DNA from: Leptolyngbya sp. PCC 7375
Lineage (GTDB): Bacteria; Cyanobacteriota; Cyanobacteriia; Phormidesmidales; Phormidesmidaceae
NCBI RefSeq assembly: GCF_000316115.1
Contig: NZ_JH993795.1
Coordinates: forward strand, 67,555-131,554
Direction: 5' to 3'
DNA length: 64,000 nucleotides
Under the pieces are notes generated by a model that saw only the letters and a program-made list of their open reading frames with translations, had not been told where the DNA came from and did no database searches. The translations under genes were made by a program, and so were the position numbers. This document shows positions 37,921 to 46,649 of this stretch, piece by piece. Within the stretch, counting starts at the first letter, position 1. Every line of letters begins with the position of its first letter.

Positions 37921-40722
37921 TTAAGCAACCAATGGATGAATCGATGGACTCGCTTGATTAGGCAGTTCAATGGCACGTCCCTGTTGGATAGCCGTGACTA
38001 AGGCATGGGAGAAGGCGACTAATCCTGCTAAGGGAGATTTGCCGTTTGCTTCAGCCTGCGCCATGTAGGCATCACGGGCGGTCTGTTCATCGGGGTTATT
38101 CGCGACAGCGGCTAACTGCAGATACGGGGCGTAATACCGACACACGGTAAAAATGCCGGTGTCTTCTAACAGCCATTGACTGTAGAGTTCATCGCGTTTT
38201 GGAAAGAAACTCTCACTCGCATTACGAGCGATGAGGTGAGGAGGAACCTTGAGAATGTTGGTGAAATTTTGTTGAGCTGCCGGTTGGATACGACCGATCA
38301 GCTTGGTGGATAGATTCGGAAAAATATCAGCCGATGCCTTGGCCCGTGCGATAGTGACCGGATCTTGAGCTGAGATAATTACCCGTACTCCTGATTTAGC
38401 ACCATTAGCACAGAGACGAGCAACGAGGGCGGCAACCTCTTCGTATTTGAAGAGAATTGGAGCTTCGTCAATAAAGAAAATAGAGGCGGGGGAGGCCAGG
38501 GCTCGACGGACGGCGGCTGAATAACAGGACAGCGACAGGATAGCTGCATCTTCATCGTCACTCAACCCGCGCAGGGCAAAGACTAAGAGCTGGGCATCGG
38601 TGCGAAATGAAGACGGTTGACCGATGGCTTTGCCCACGGCTGAATCGAGCCAGAAGTTGAGGCGTAGATTGATTTGTGCGATCGCATCCTCAGCTCCCTT
38701 CGATACCTCTGTATATTGCTCAATCGTGTCCTTGGTACAAAAGCCCAAATAGTCCCTCAATGTCGGCATCTGACACCAGGCAGCAGAGCCCACACCGTCA
38801 GCCAAAGCCGCATCATACCGCTGCTGAATGGTCGGATTCTCAAAGAACGTGGTCAGCGCCAGGGTGAGCACCGAGCGAATATTCTGTCGCATGATGCGGG
38901 TATCGGCACTAATATCTTCGGTGGATGCCCCAAAGACCATGGTCATCAGAGCACTCACCAAAAAGTTCTTATAGTCCTTCATCCGCTCCAGCTGCTCATC
39001 ACGGGGCAGATTGTGCAGATCGGGAATCTCAAATAAGTTGTTGGACTCCTTTGAGATATCGAAATAGGCTCCATTGTCACCCAGGAGTCCGGTGTAATCC
39101 GTGAACGTGGATGACCCATCTTGTTTTGGAAAGTCCATCGCCACCACAGGCATACCAGTGACTAGAGCATGAGTGAGGATGCCAGAGACGAGAACAGATT
39201 TTCCTGAGCGGGTGGTGCCAGCAATAAAGAGATTCCGATGGGCGTTGTAGAGGTCGATATGGATGGGTGTTCCGGCTTCTTCGGCGATTAGCTCAAAGCC
39301 TGAGCGATCCAATTGCTTGGTCATCAATAGCGGCATCAGCCCAATGGCTTCGCTAGCCAGATAGGTCTTTTGCCTGCGAAAGGGTGTAAATAACGGACGC
39401 TCCAACGTGAGCTGAGGCTGACACTGGAGCCAGGTGCGCCAGGCATATTCTCGCTCCCGTTCTAGACCCGCAGGCCGATGGAAACAGTTCATCAAAAACC
39501 GACAGGCATCATCCAGTTCTCCTTTGGTTTGTCGTCGCACCAAAACGACTAACGACAGCATCAGGGGAATATCCCCGCTGTAGAGCTTGGCCTGGGCTTC
39601 CGTGGCAATGTATGAGCGGAGCTGGTTGACGACATCGATAGACGAATGCCGAGCCGAGACTTCCTGGGCGATGTTGGCCTGCTTTTGTAACCGCTGGAGA
39701 TCTGCCTTGATTAGATTGGCATTGCCCTTGGATAAGGTACACACCAGCGTGACATCGGCGACCGCATCACGAGCCAGAGCCGACCAGAGGTATCGCATCT
39801 GAGCCGCTTTATCGATCCATCCACCAGGTTTGTGCTCAAAGGCAAGCACACCGGCATAGCCATCGCGATAGGCCACCCATTCACGATCTGCTATGGGCAC
39901 TGCCTGAGCCGTTTCAAACATGTAAGATGCCGGATGTTCAGTGACATGTTGCTGACAGTGACATTGCTTACCATCAAATACTGTGAGCTGAGGCAGGGGC
40001 CTTGGTTCAGTGGTATTGAATTCACTCCACTGGAGAGCCCATAGATCTTCAGCAGTGAGGGCAACCACATCAAGACCAACTTGAGTGGTCAGCAGCTGTT
40101 CCCAGTTCTGAAAATCAGTAAAGGCCTTTTGGAAAATGCGACTAAGTTTGACGCTTTTTTGATGCTGGTCCTCGCCAATAAACTGGAGCCACTTGTTGCC
40201 CATTAAGGCGGAGACTTTTTGGATAAACGCTTCGATGGTGTCTTCCGTTTCGGCAGCATCCGAATCGATGGTGGCAGAACAGTAAATATGGAGTGACTTG
40301 GGTTTGCGTACACCCTGACGGGTGAGCTGCTGCACCCGTGCCTTTTCACTCATCAAAATGGCTTTGAGTTCGCTGTTGGGTGCGGTGTTATACAGCCGGT
40401 CTAGTTGACGTTGCCGATCAGTATCCGAGGCAATGGAGGTAAACACCAGACTCATATGTTCACGACTGGGAAAACACTTCAGTCCGGATTCCACCGCGTC
40501 ACAGAGTTTGGCTAGGGTATCGGCATCAAGGGTGGGATGAATACCGGTAGACCGAAAAGCAAAGCGAAACTGGAGCTGTTGTTTGTGTTTGAGTAAGACC
40601 GCACCCACCCGACGCTTGCCCATGAGAAATTCAACGTAGTCTGAGAGATGAATCGAGTCTTCAATGGGCGTATATCGTTTTCCAGCATGGTGGATGACTC
40701 CGATTTTTGTCGTAGCTTTCAT
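37921..40722 (-). CDS. VirB4/TraC-like secretion ATPase
   Basis: 933 residues. Walker A is NLFIAGTTRSGKSVLVSGIL (about 493-512) and Walker B is ASIFFIDEAPILFKYEEV (about 745-762). RIMRQNIRSVLTLAL and SGVRVIISAQDPVTIARAKA are typical of the VirB4 C-terminal domain. The N-terminal ~430 residues form the variable VirB4 N-domain, with a cysteine/histidine cluster at about residues 248-252 (KQCHCQQH). This ATPase powers pilus assembly and substrate transfer and is the best conserved channel subunit. The start overlaps the VirB3-like stop by four bases. Confidence 0.88.
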   Translation of the reverse strand: MKATTKIGVIHHAGKRYTPIEDSIHLSDYVEFLMGKRRVGAVLLKHKQQLQFRFAFRSTGIHPTLDADTLAKLCDAVESGLKCFPSREHMSLVFTSIASDTDRQRQLDRLYNTAPNSELKAILMSEKARVQQLTRQGVRKPKSLHIYCSATIDSDAAETEDTIEAFIQKVSALMGNKWLQFIGEDQHQKSVKLSRIFQKAFTDFQNWEQLLTTQVGLDVVALTAEDLWALQWSEFNTTEPRPLPQLTVFDGKQCHCQQHVTEHPASYMFETAQAVPIADREWVAYRDGYAGVLAFEHKPGGWIDKAAQMRYLWSALARDAVADVTLVCTLSKGNANLIKADLQRLQKQANIAQEVSARHSSIDVVNQLRSYIATEAQAKLYSGDIPLMLSLVVLVRRQTKGELDDACRFLMNCFHRPAGLEREREYAWRTWLQCQPQLTLERPLFTPFRRQKTYLASEAIGLMPLLMTKQLDRSGFELIAEEAGTPIHIDLYNAHRNLFIAGTTRSGKSVLVSGILTHALVTGMPVVAMDFPKQDGSSTFTDYTGLLGDNGAYFDISKESNNLFEIPDLHNLPRDEQLERMKDYKNFLVSALMTMVFGASTEDISADTRIMRQNIRSVLTLALTTFFENPTIQQRYDAALADGVGSAAWCQMPTLRDYLGFCTKDTIEQYTEVSKGAEDAIAQINLRLNFWLDSAVGKAIGQPSSFRTDAQLLVFALRGLSDDEDAAILSLSCYSAAVRRALASPASIFFIDEAPILFKYEEVAALVARLCANGAKSGVRVIISAQDPVTIARAKASADIFPNLSTKLIGRIQPAAQQNFTNILKVPPHLIARNASESFFPKRDELYSQWLLEDTGIFTVCRYYAPYLQLAAVANNPDEQTARDAYMAQAEANGKSPLAGLVAFSHALVTAIQQGRAIELPNQASPSIHPLVA

Positions 40723-41039
40723 CGACGACGTTTCCTTGAACGCTGTGGAGAGTTGAGCGAAAAGGGAACAAACAACACATAGCCTTTGGCCCAGCGGGGG
40801 ACAACTTGAAATTTAGCGAGAAACCGCCAGGGGGTATTTCCAGTGAGAATCCACCAAACAGCCATGCCGCTGAGGATAAAGACCAAAGTCCACACCCAGC
40901 TCAGGGCCATAAGCTGACAGATCAAGAGTGTAACGACCCCAATAGAGCCCCAGGGGAGAATCAGCTCAGCGGGAACGGGGCCTAGCCGAGGACGAGCACC
41001 CAGATTTTGATTGACGGAACGAAAAGAGGGAGGAGACAT
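40719..41039 (-). CDS. VirB3/TraL-like small membrane protein
   Basis: 106 residues with two close transmembrane helices at about 28-66 (LPWGSIGVVTLLICQLMALS and VWTLVFILSGMAVWWILTG), then a basic tail. VirB3 proteins of this size and topology are encoded directly before VirB4, as here, with a 4-bp overlap. Assignment by position and topology. Confidence 0.65.
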   Translation of the reverse strand: MSPPSFRSVNQNLGARPRLGPVPAELILPWGSIGVVTLLICQLMALSWVWTLVFILSGMAVWWILTGNTPWRFLAKFQVVPRWAKGYVLFVPFSLNSPQRSRKRRR

Positions 41040-41080
41040 TAGACAGAGGCTGGCAATAGATGTTCAGAACAAAACATGAC

Positions 41081-41674
41081 TTATGTACCCGCACCACCAA
41101 TTACGAGATTGGCCATCAGATCCCCGATAACAATCGCCATAACAATAATGAGTGGTGTCCGTGCCAGCGTCGTCCAATCGTCGTCGTTCCTCGCGGCGAC
41201 TAAAACACGAATAACAGCAATGGCAATGTAGATAACAAAGATAGCCCGCAAGACTCCAAAAATCAGTGGGACCATGGTGGCAGGGACATTACTGGTACTG
41301 AGTAAATTGGCGATAAACGTTTCGGCATTTTGTAGAAATTGAGCGTGAGCTGGGGCCAGGGTTAGGTCGGTCAAAATATAGGAAACCAGGATCAGTAATG
41401 ATGGAAGAGAGGTAACGGCTAATCGACGCAGACGGGTTTTGCGACTCCAACGAGTCAGCTGGTTGAACTTCAACCGAATTGCCGCAGACCAGATGGTGCC
41501 GATGGAAAGTGCCACTAGCATCATGCTGAATAAGATGCCTTTGAGAGAGGCATCAAAGAGGAGTGAGACCGTCGCAACTCCTAGCAGAATGTTAACAGGC
41601 GGCATCTGAAAGAAACGGCTAGATTGAGGCGTGAATGCTTTGGGTGCTGACGAATGAAAATGTTGCGAAGACAT
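41081..41674 (-). CDS. Pilin-like (VirB2-type) membrane protein, first gene of the conjugation operon
   Basis: 197 residues. Two hydrophobic segments at about 28-60, a basic segment (RLKFNQLTRWSRKTRLRRLA), then a signal-peptide-like stretch ending APAHAQFLQ at about residue 110, followed by two hydrophobic helices (VPLIFGVLRAIFVIYIAIAV and IIVMAIVIGDLMANLVIGG). VirB2 and TraA pilins have a cleaved leader ending in AxA and then two membrane helices, which fits the last ~85 residues. The extra N-terminal membrane part is unusual. It starts the operon, 41 bases before the VirB3-like gene. Confidence 0.55.
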   Translation of the reverse strand: MSSQHFHSSAPKAFTPQSSRFFQMPPVNILLGVATVSLLFDASLKGILFSMMLVALSIGTIWSAAIRLKFNQLTRWSRKTRLRRLAVTSLPSLLILVSYILTDLTLAPAHAQFLQNAETFIANLLSTSNVPATMVPLIFGVLRAIFVIYIAIAVIRVLVAARNDDDWTTLARTPLIIVMAIVIGDLMANLVIGGAGT

Positions 41675-41841
41675 AACGTCACCTATGAGAGATTAGCCTC
41701 ATCCTATGAAAAACTCTCTTAGGCGTAAACGGCAGCGATCTCAAGTTTCTTAAGAGAGATTTTTTGGGATCTTTTAAGGGAATGTTCAAAGAGTAGAATT
41801 TCGGGTGGTAATAATAAGCATTTAGGATCCAAAGCAGCCCA

Positions 41842-41898
41842 TTTATGTGGGTGTCACCCGGCAAATGGAACGGTTTATGTGGGAGCACCCCGGCAATT
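41842..41898. promoter_or_regulatory. Direct repeat pair between divergent operons
   Basis: Two 25-bp copies, starting TTTATGTGGGTGTCACCCGG at 41842 and TTTATGTGGGAGCACCCCGG at 41874, are spaced exactly 32 bp apart, about three helical turns. The first copy contains the palindrome GGGTG-T-CACCC. They lie between the minus-strand secretion operon and the plus-strand ribbon-helix-helix gene, where an operator for both would sit. The neighbouring gene product could be the binding protein. Confidence 0.6.
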
Positions 41899-41953
41899 TA
41901 TCAAGGTTCGGTGGGGACTGCCTAGCTACCAAAAGTTTAAGAAACTTCATGAT

Positions 41954-41976
41954 GGCATCTTGAACACCCAGATGCC
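41954..41976. promoter_or_regulatory. Hairpin with 7-bp stem in the divergent region
   Basis: GGCATCT-(9 nt)-AGATGCC is perfect and is followed by GAAAAAAT on the plus strand. It may be a terminator-like or binding hairpin in the 434-bp region between the secretion operon and the gene at 42109. The remainder of the region (41675-42108) must hold the two divergent promoters. Confidence 0.5.
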
Positions 41977-42108
41977 GAAAAAATCGCTAGGATAGAAACC
42001 ATTTAAAGTCTCCTGGTAAATCGTCAAGGCAATGTCAAGTTGCCATGAATCGGCTAGGGCTTGAGGTCCAGGGTGTCTCTACGTTTGACCTATATAAGGA
42101 GAACTTGC

Positions 42109-42489
42109 ATGACCGCGCAATCGAGCCCTTCAAACCTGACACAGTCAGGCTCAGCGCCCTCAAATTCAACGGATAGAACACGACTACATATTGATTTACG
42201 AGATCCCAGCTTAATGTCCAAATTGAAGGATCAGGCATCTCATTCAGACCAAACGCTTAAGGCGTTGGTCAATGATGTGCTGGAGCGCTTTTTGGCGCAG
42301 CCAACAGTTTTCTCCGATGATTTTATCAATAATCTAGATCGAATGTTTTCAATGTTTGAGTCATTGCCGATGGACCAGATTTATCAGCTAGCTGAGACGA
42401 GTCATCGTTCTCCTGATCAGATGCTATTGCACCTGTTGATAAAGGGCTTGACGGTCTATAGTTCGTTAGAGGAATTGGAACGCGATTGA
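42109..42489 (+). CDS. Ribbon-helix-helix-like DNA-binding protein
   Basis: 126 residues. I chose the ATG at 42109 because AAGGAGAAC lies six bases upstream; an in-frame TTG at 42061 has no such signal. Residues 29-62 read as a strand (RLHIDL) and two helices (SLMSKLKDQASHSDQTLKAL and NDVLERFLA), the ribbon-helix-helix pattern. A second helix pair (YQLAETSHRSPDQMLLHLLI) follows. Small proteins of this fold (TrwA, TraY, MobC) help relaxases at oriT and repress transfer operons. It is near the relaxase and divergent from the secretion operon, so it may do both. Confidence 0.6.
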   Translation: MTAQSSPSNLTQSGSAPSNSTDRTRLHIDLRDPSLMSKLKDQASHSDQTLKALVNDVLERFLAQPTVFSDDFINNLDRMFSMFESLPMDQIYQLAETSHRSPDQMLLHLLIKGLTVYSSLEELERD

Positions 42490-42495
42490 CCGGTC

Positions 42496-43191
42496 ATGAC
42501 AGCACATACACTATGGTCTGAGGATCTGAGTAAGGGGATTCAAGATCTTCCCATTGTGGAATCTCCGGCCCATTTTGACCTGAGTGAAGCTGATGTGGCT
42601 GCCGCGCGGGAACAGGGGTTGGAGATTACGAGTATTCGTGCGTTTTATGCCCATGCTGAGGACCGGTTATATGAGACCCAATCGGTGATTCCAGATGACC
42701 AGGCCATGGCGCTGATGGAGCGTCTTGTTACCACAGGTCGTCATTTACCGACTCCGGATAAACCTCGTTATCAGCTGACCTATGACCCCAGTGGCAGCAT
42801 CACCTTAACGACGTCTGAGGGGCGATTGTTATATCGCTATTCGGGAAATATTCTTCTGCATAATGGTCTCTCGCCCGAGGATGATGCGTATTTGTCAGCT
42901 CAATTGGCGGCGAACCAGACAGTCACTGTTGCCGATGGAAAGTACCTGATGCATCAGGTAGTGGCCAATTTAGATAAATGGCCGCAGGATCCATCTGTGG
43001 AGTTGGAGTTGGACTATGTGGCCGGTCAACACATTTTGCTGAAGCGGCCTGATGGCACGACAGTGTTTCATCAGGTTGAACAAACCGTTCTCTGCAGTGA
43101 TTTTCTGCCCGCAGAATGGCAATCGCTGACCCATCGGTTGGCCCACATTAACGATCCGGCTCCAGACCCCGATCCAGATTTGGAGTTGTGA
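42496..43191 (+). CDS. Hypothetical protein between the RHH-like gene and the relaxase
   Basis: 231 residues, starting six bases after the upstream stop, so it is in the same transcript. N-terminal ~80 residues are helical and acidic (FDLSEADVAAAREQGLEITS). From ~88 the protein is beta-rich: YQLTYDPSGSITLTTSEGRL and VELELDYVAGQHILLKRPDG have the same strand-turn pattern as small domains in the operon proteins at 25.5-27 kb. The last 44 bases overlap the end of the convergent relaxase gene. No family recognised; a relaxosome or transfer accessory is a guess from place. Confidence 0.55.
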   Translation: MTAHTLWSEDLSKGIQDLPIVESPAHFDLSEADVAAAREQGLEITSIRAFYAHAEDRLYETQSVIPDDQAMALMERLVTTGRHLPTPDKPRYQLTYDPSGSITLTTSEGRLLYRYSGNILLHNGLSPEDDAYLSAQLAANQTVTVADGKYLMHQVVANLDKWPQDPSVELELDYVAGQHILLKRPDGTTVFHQVEQTVLCSDFLPAEWQSLTHRLAHINDPAPDPDPDLEL

Positions 43192-44845
43192 TACCCTTGG
43201 GCTCACGCTGCGTATCGAGTTGGTAAACCGTGATGGGGACATGGATCTTTTTTCTCACCTGATTCAGCCGTTGATCGCCGATGTTACCCACCAGATGGAT
43301 TTCATCAATGTGCTGTTTGGGCAGGGTTTCTCCTGTGTGAACCCAGGCAAACTCAAACGCTTTGGGATGCTCCAGGTTCCAAGCGGTGACCTTGCCGTTA
43401 CGATGTCTGAGCTGAACCCATCCAGGGCGATCAAGGGCTTCAACCTGAACATAGACCGGTCCAACCCGGCCCGGAATTCGTAAACGATCTCCCAAACAAA
43501 TGGTGACTTCGATAGGCTCGGTTGATGTCTGTTGAAGCGCTGTTTGGGGAGAATTTAGGGTGCCTGATTGTTTGAGCCGTTGCCGAATGTTCTGGGTAAG
43601 TCTGTCGTGAAGTTCTGCAGGAGCAATTAACAGTGCTCGTTTATTGTGGGCAATGGCATGGGCAAACTGGCCAACCGCATCGGTGTGGGGATAGGGCGTC
43701 ATCAGTGTTTGGGTTGGCTGATTTGGAGTCTTGATAGGGATGTGGGCAGAGCGGCACAGGTGGCCGTTTTGCTCATACAGGTGTCCGTCTGCTTTAGCGT
43801 CAGTGATGGCCTGAGCCAGGTCACGATAGCCAAAGGGTTGGTCGGGATTGCCCCAGCCGTCATCGCCGAAGACTTGCTGAATCAGGGTAAGGGTGTCAAG
43901 GGTTTCGGTGAGGCCAAGGGACTGGGTCAGGTGCTCCAGGGCCGCCTTGGCGGCATCTAATCGATGGGCTGCATCTGGGGTCTGAGAAATGTGGGGTTGG
44001 GGATGTTCAATGCCCAGGCCCATCTGTTGGTTTTCTGCGTCCCATTGCTGACGTAGTGATTCTAGAGAGCGGTGACCCTGTTTTTTGGGACGGGTGCGGA
44101 GACAGGCGATTTGTTTTTGGGCGCATGATGCGTGATGGCCGACCGCCTGGAGAATTTGCTGTCGTCGTTTAGACCAGTAGTCAAGTTGTTCAGGAGTATA
44201 GCCAGCCAGTTCTAGATGTCCCTGGTAACGCGTTACCGCATAGCCCAGCTGCTGGGCATTGATGGCAAGGTCTTGGTGATAGACCGTTTGCCACAGCTTG
44301 CGGTGTTTAAAGAGAGTGCGGGCATCGAGTGCTCTCCAGTCTTGATCAGTTTGGGTGGTATTCAGAACAACGTTGTGAGTATGGAGTTGAGGATCTTGGG
44401 CACGGCTGGTGGTATGGGCGAATTGAGCAATGATGAGATTTTCTGTTCGCTCAAAGAATACGCGCTGACCGTCCCAACGGCGAGCACCACTTTGGCTTTC
44501 AATCAGGGCTAAGGCTGTTTTGACGGCTTGATAGTGAGCATTGAAGAGGTCCACAGCACCATGCCAAAGGGTAGCTAAGCTGATGGATTTAGGTGCACTG
44601 AAGGTGAGATCGATGCCAGCGACATGGTGCATTTTGAAAGCTTGGTGGAGTGGCTTGCCATCAGGGGTATAGCCATTCAACAGCGTGGAGAAGACTTGAT
44701 TCTCGACCGGGCCATCCAGCTGTAGCGCATCACAACCGTTACCAGTCCATTGACTGGCGGTTTTGGCTTCGTCTGGGGAGCAATAATTGTCGGCCCCATA
44801 GTAATGAGCCGCGTGTTGGCTGGAGACAGAGGCAATGGACAACAT
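43148..44845 (-). CDS. MobF-type (TrwC/TraI-like) relaxase without a helicase domain
   Basis: 565 residues. Tyrosines at 15, 16 and 21 (HAAHYYGADNYC) match the catalytic tyrosine cluster at the N-terminus of MobF relaxases. The metal-binding three-histidine motif is AHTTSRAQDPQLHTHNVVLN (about 143-162). SAPKSISLATLW is the other conserved block. Family members such as TrwC and F TraI add a RecD-like helicase after residue ~300; here no Walker motif follows and the C-terminal ~120 residues (CLGDRLRIPGRVGPVYVQVE) look like a small barrel. The enzyme nicks oriT and stays covalently on the strand. It is transcribed away from the candidate oriT; its 3' end overlaps the convergent gene. Confidence 0.88.
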   Translation of the reverse strand: MLSIASVSSQHAAHYYGADNYCSPDEAKTASQWTGNGCDALQLDGPVENQVFSTLLNGYTPDGKPLHQAFKMHHVAGIDLTFSAPKSISLATLWHGAVDLFNAHYQAVKTALALIESQSGARRWDGQRVFFERTENLIIAQFAHTTSRAQDPQLHTHNVVLNTTQTDQDWRALDARTLFKHRKLWQTVYHQDLAINAQQLGYAVTRYQGHLELAGYTPEQLDYWSKRRQQILQAVGHHASCAQKQIACLRTRPKKQGHRSLESLRQQWDAENQQMGLGIEHPQPHISQTPDAAHRLDAAKAALEHLTQSLGLTETLDTLTLIQQVFGDDGWGNPDQPFGYRDLAQAITDAKADGHLYEQNGHLCRSAHIPIKTPNQPTQTLMTPYPHTDAVGQFAHAIAHNKRALLIAPAELHDRLTQNIRQRLKQSGTLNSPQTALQQTSTEPIEVTICLGDRLRIPGRVGPVYVQVEALDRPGWVQLRHRNGKVTAWNLEHPKAFEFAWVHTGETLPKQHIDEIHLVGNIGDQRLNQVRKKIHVPITVYQLDTQREPKGITTPNLDRGLEPDR

Positions 44846-45278
44846 GACAGGTGTGATGGAGGGGGCAGTTTACAAATGTCAATATTCTTGCAACAGTGTG
44901 GCCGTAGATTTCGGGTGTAGATATCGATGTAGATTCGTTATGTAGATACCCATGTAGATTGACTATGGATATCCATGTAGATGCACTGTAGATATCTGAT
45001 GGTGATATGGATGTTGAGTCGTTGTAGATATCACCGTTGAGTCAATGGTGATTGTTGTTGAATCACCGTTGATTGAGGGGGTTAGTCTCTGTAGATAGGG
45101 TGTCGATATCACCGTTGAGTCAATGGTGAGTCTCTGTAGAGTTGATAGAGAATCTAAAGAAAGACTTTGTTGATTGAAAATTTCAACAGTCTTGTTGTTA
45201 TGGTAGTGACTATCGGTTGTGTGTTGTTCAATCCGCCAGACTGAAACGAATTAGTTCTCGCCGCAGTAATAGTTCAGC
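44846..45278. other. Candidate origin of transfer (oriT), repeat-rich region
   Basis: This 433-bp gene-free region contains about nine copies of TGTAGAT or CGTAGAT between 44903 and 45138, two identical 25-bp copies of an imperfect palindrome (45027-45051 and 45105-45129; core TCACCGTTGA-GTCAATGGTGA), a partial third copy at 45063-45074, and TTGAAAATTTCAA at 45174-45186. It lies between the divergent relaxase gene and the TraK/StbA-like plus TraL/StbB-like pair, the place of oriT in IncP and IncW plasmids. It could instead be a partition site or replication origin. Confidence 0.6.
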
Positions 45279-45731
45279 ATGACCCATGCGAGGGAGTCTC
45301 TAGAAACCTTTCTGGGTAAACCCGGCCCCGGCAGTAGACTGTCAGATCGTAATGTTGTGGGCCAAATTTTCCCAGAGATTGAGACGTATCGAAAACGAGG
45401 GTACTCATTAAGTGCAATTCATAGTGCACTGGTGCGTGGTGGAGATTTGAGCTGTACGATTACCACCTTTAGAACCTATTACTATCAAGAGCGGCATCAG
45501 CGATCTGATGAACAGTCATTACCAGAACAAGGTTCAACGCCTGACTTAGCTGTTCCGATGACAGAGCCTCTTCCATTGCAGGATACTGAAGAACAGATTT
45601 TGACAGACACATCTGATTCAAAGTCATTATTGACGATCAGTGACACAGAGTTAAAGGCTCAACAAGCATTGGCCAAGCGTATGTTTGCCCAACGGCGGGC
45701 TGAGTTGGGAATTACCCGACGCGAAAACTAG
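45279..45731 (+). CDS. TraK/StbA-like DNA-binding protein beside oriT
   Basis: 150 residues. Residues ~30-70 (FPEIETYRKRGYSLSAIHSA then LVRGGDLSCTITTFRTYYYQ) form the helix-turn-helix-like pattern seen in plasmid TraK, StbA and phage-like DNA-binding proteins, where an amphipathic helix with RGYS is followed by TxxTFxxYYY. The rest is acidic and flexible, ending in basic helices (LAKRMFAQRRAELG). It is followed by a ParA-like ATPase as in traKL (IncP) and stbAB (IncW), which flank oriT. It probably binds the adjacent repeats; this is inference. Confidence 0.6.
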   Translation: MTHARESLETFLGKPGPGSRLSDRNVVGQIFPEIETYRKRGYSLSAIHSALVRGGDLSCTITTFRTYYYQERHQRSDEQSLPEQGSTPDLAVPMTEPLPLQDTEEQILTDTSDSKSLLTISDTELKAQQALAKRMFAQRRAELGITRREN

Positions 45732-45765
45732 ACACTAACAACCCATTGAAGTTTGGAGGACTCCC

Positions 45766-46581
45766 ATGAGTAGTTCCACAAAGAAACAGACTGACTCGAA
45801 GTCAGCAGAAAAGCCACGTATTCATTTGGTGAGCGGTGATAAAGGAGGTACAGGTAAATCTGTAGTCTCGGCCATGCTGGTGGATTATTGCCGGTCTAAA
45901 CAGCAGACAATTCAGCCAATCGATGGGGATATGACAAATCCCACCTTGAGTGGTGCCTATCCCGATGCGATTGAAATGGTGGTGTCGGATGATCGAGATA
46001 TGCGATCGCAACTCAACACCATTTTTGTTTCTGCCCAAAAAGAGGGCAAAACGGTGATTGTTGACCTCCCGGCCCGCTCAGAATCGGCCCTGACTGCCTG
46101 GTTTAGTGAGTACAATGTGTTGTCATTGGCCGAGACTCAGGGGATTCAGTTTATTAAGTGGTGGGTGACGGATGGCGATCCATCGACGCTGGATTTGTTT
46201 TCCAAGTCGGTTAAGGGCTTTCCCGAGATTCGCCATATATTTGTGAAGAATATGGGTCTGACTAAGCCGGTTCACTGGACGGTGCTGGAGTCATGGCCAG
46301 AGATTGGTCAGTGGCAGCAGGATGGCACCATAGAAATGATTGAGTTTCCGTGGATGGATAAGCTGCTAATTTCACGAGTACGTCGAGCCCAGCAAACGTT
46401 TGGTGAGTTGGCGGATGCGGCGGCGACGGATGATATTCTGACCCAGGGTAGAATCCAAGGATTTTTGCGACAAGGATTTATGGCGTTAGAGCAGACCAGT
46501 GTGTTTAGTCAGGAGCCTGACAAGATACTGGCGAGGAAATCTGTTGCGTCGGCTTCTGAAAAAGAAACTGTCTCCAAATAG
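45766..46581 (+). CDS. ParA/MinD-like ATPase of TraL/StbB type
   Basis: 271 residues. Deviant Walker A GDKGGTGKSVVSAM (about 24-37); IDGDMTNPTL (about 62-71) and VIVDLPARSES (about 101-111) are the switch and Walker B parts of ParA/MinD ATPases. Unlike chromosomal ParA it lacks an N-terminal DNA-binding domain, and the middle (FIKWWVTDGDPSTLDLFSKS, HIFVKNMGLTKP) is typical of StbB and TraL proteins. These are linked to plasmid positioning and conjugation and sit next to oriT, as here. A GGAGG ribosome binding site precedes the start (GGAGGACTCCC). Confidence 0.82.
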   Translation: MSSSTKKQTDSKSAEKPRIHLVSGDKGGTGKSVVSAMLVDYCRSKQQTIQPIDGDMTNPTLSGAYPDAIEMVVSDDRDMRSQLNTIFVSAQKEGKTVIVDLPARSESALTAWFSEYNVLSLAETQGIQFIKWWVTDGDPSTLDLFSKSVKGFPEIRHIFVKNMGLTKPVHWTVLESWPEIGQWQQDGTIEMIEFPWMDKLLISRVRRAQQTFGELADAAATDDILTQGRIQGFLRQGFMALEQTSVFSQEPDKILARKSVASASEKETVSK

Positions 46582-46649
46582 AAATAATGTTGCGCTTTAG
46601 ATAGCGATGATGGGTGTATCGGATTCTTGTTGATTACATGTGATGAATC

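Noticed and set aside
41679..41888. 69-codon minus-strand frame upstream of the secretion operon
   Set aside because: No protein-like features, and it covers the 32-bp spaced direct repeats, which look regulatory.
44900..45140. Short TGTAGAT repeats as a CRISPR array
   Set aside because: Repeat unit is only 7 bp, spacing is irregular and no cas genes are near; iteron or oriT repeats fit better.
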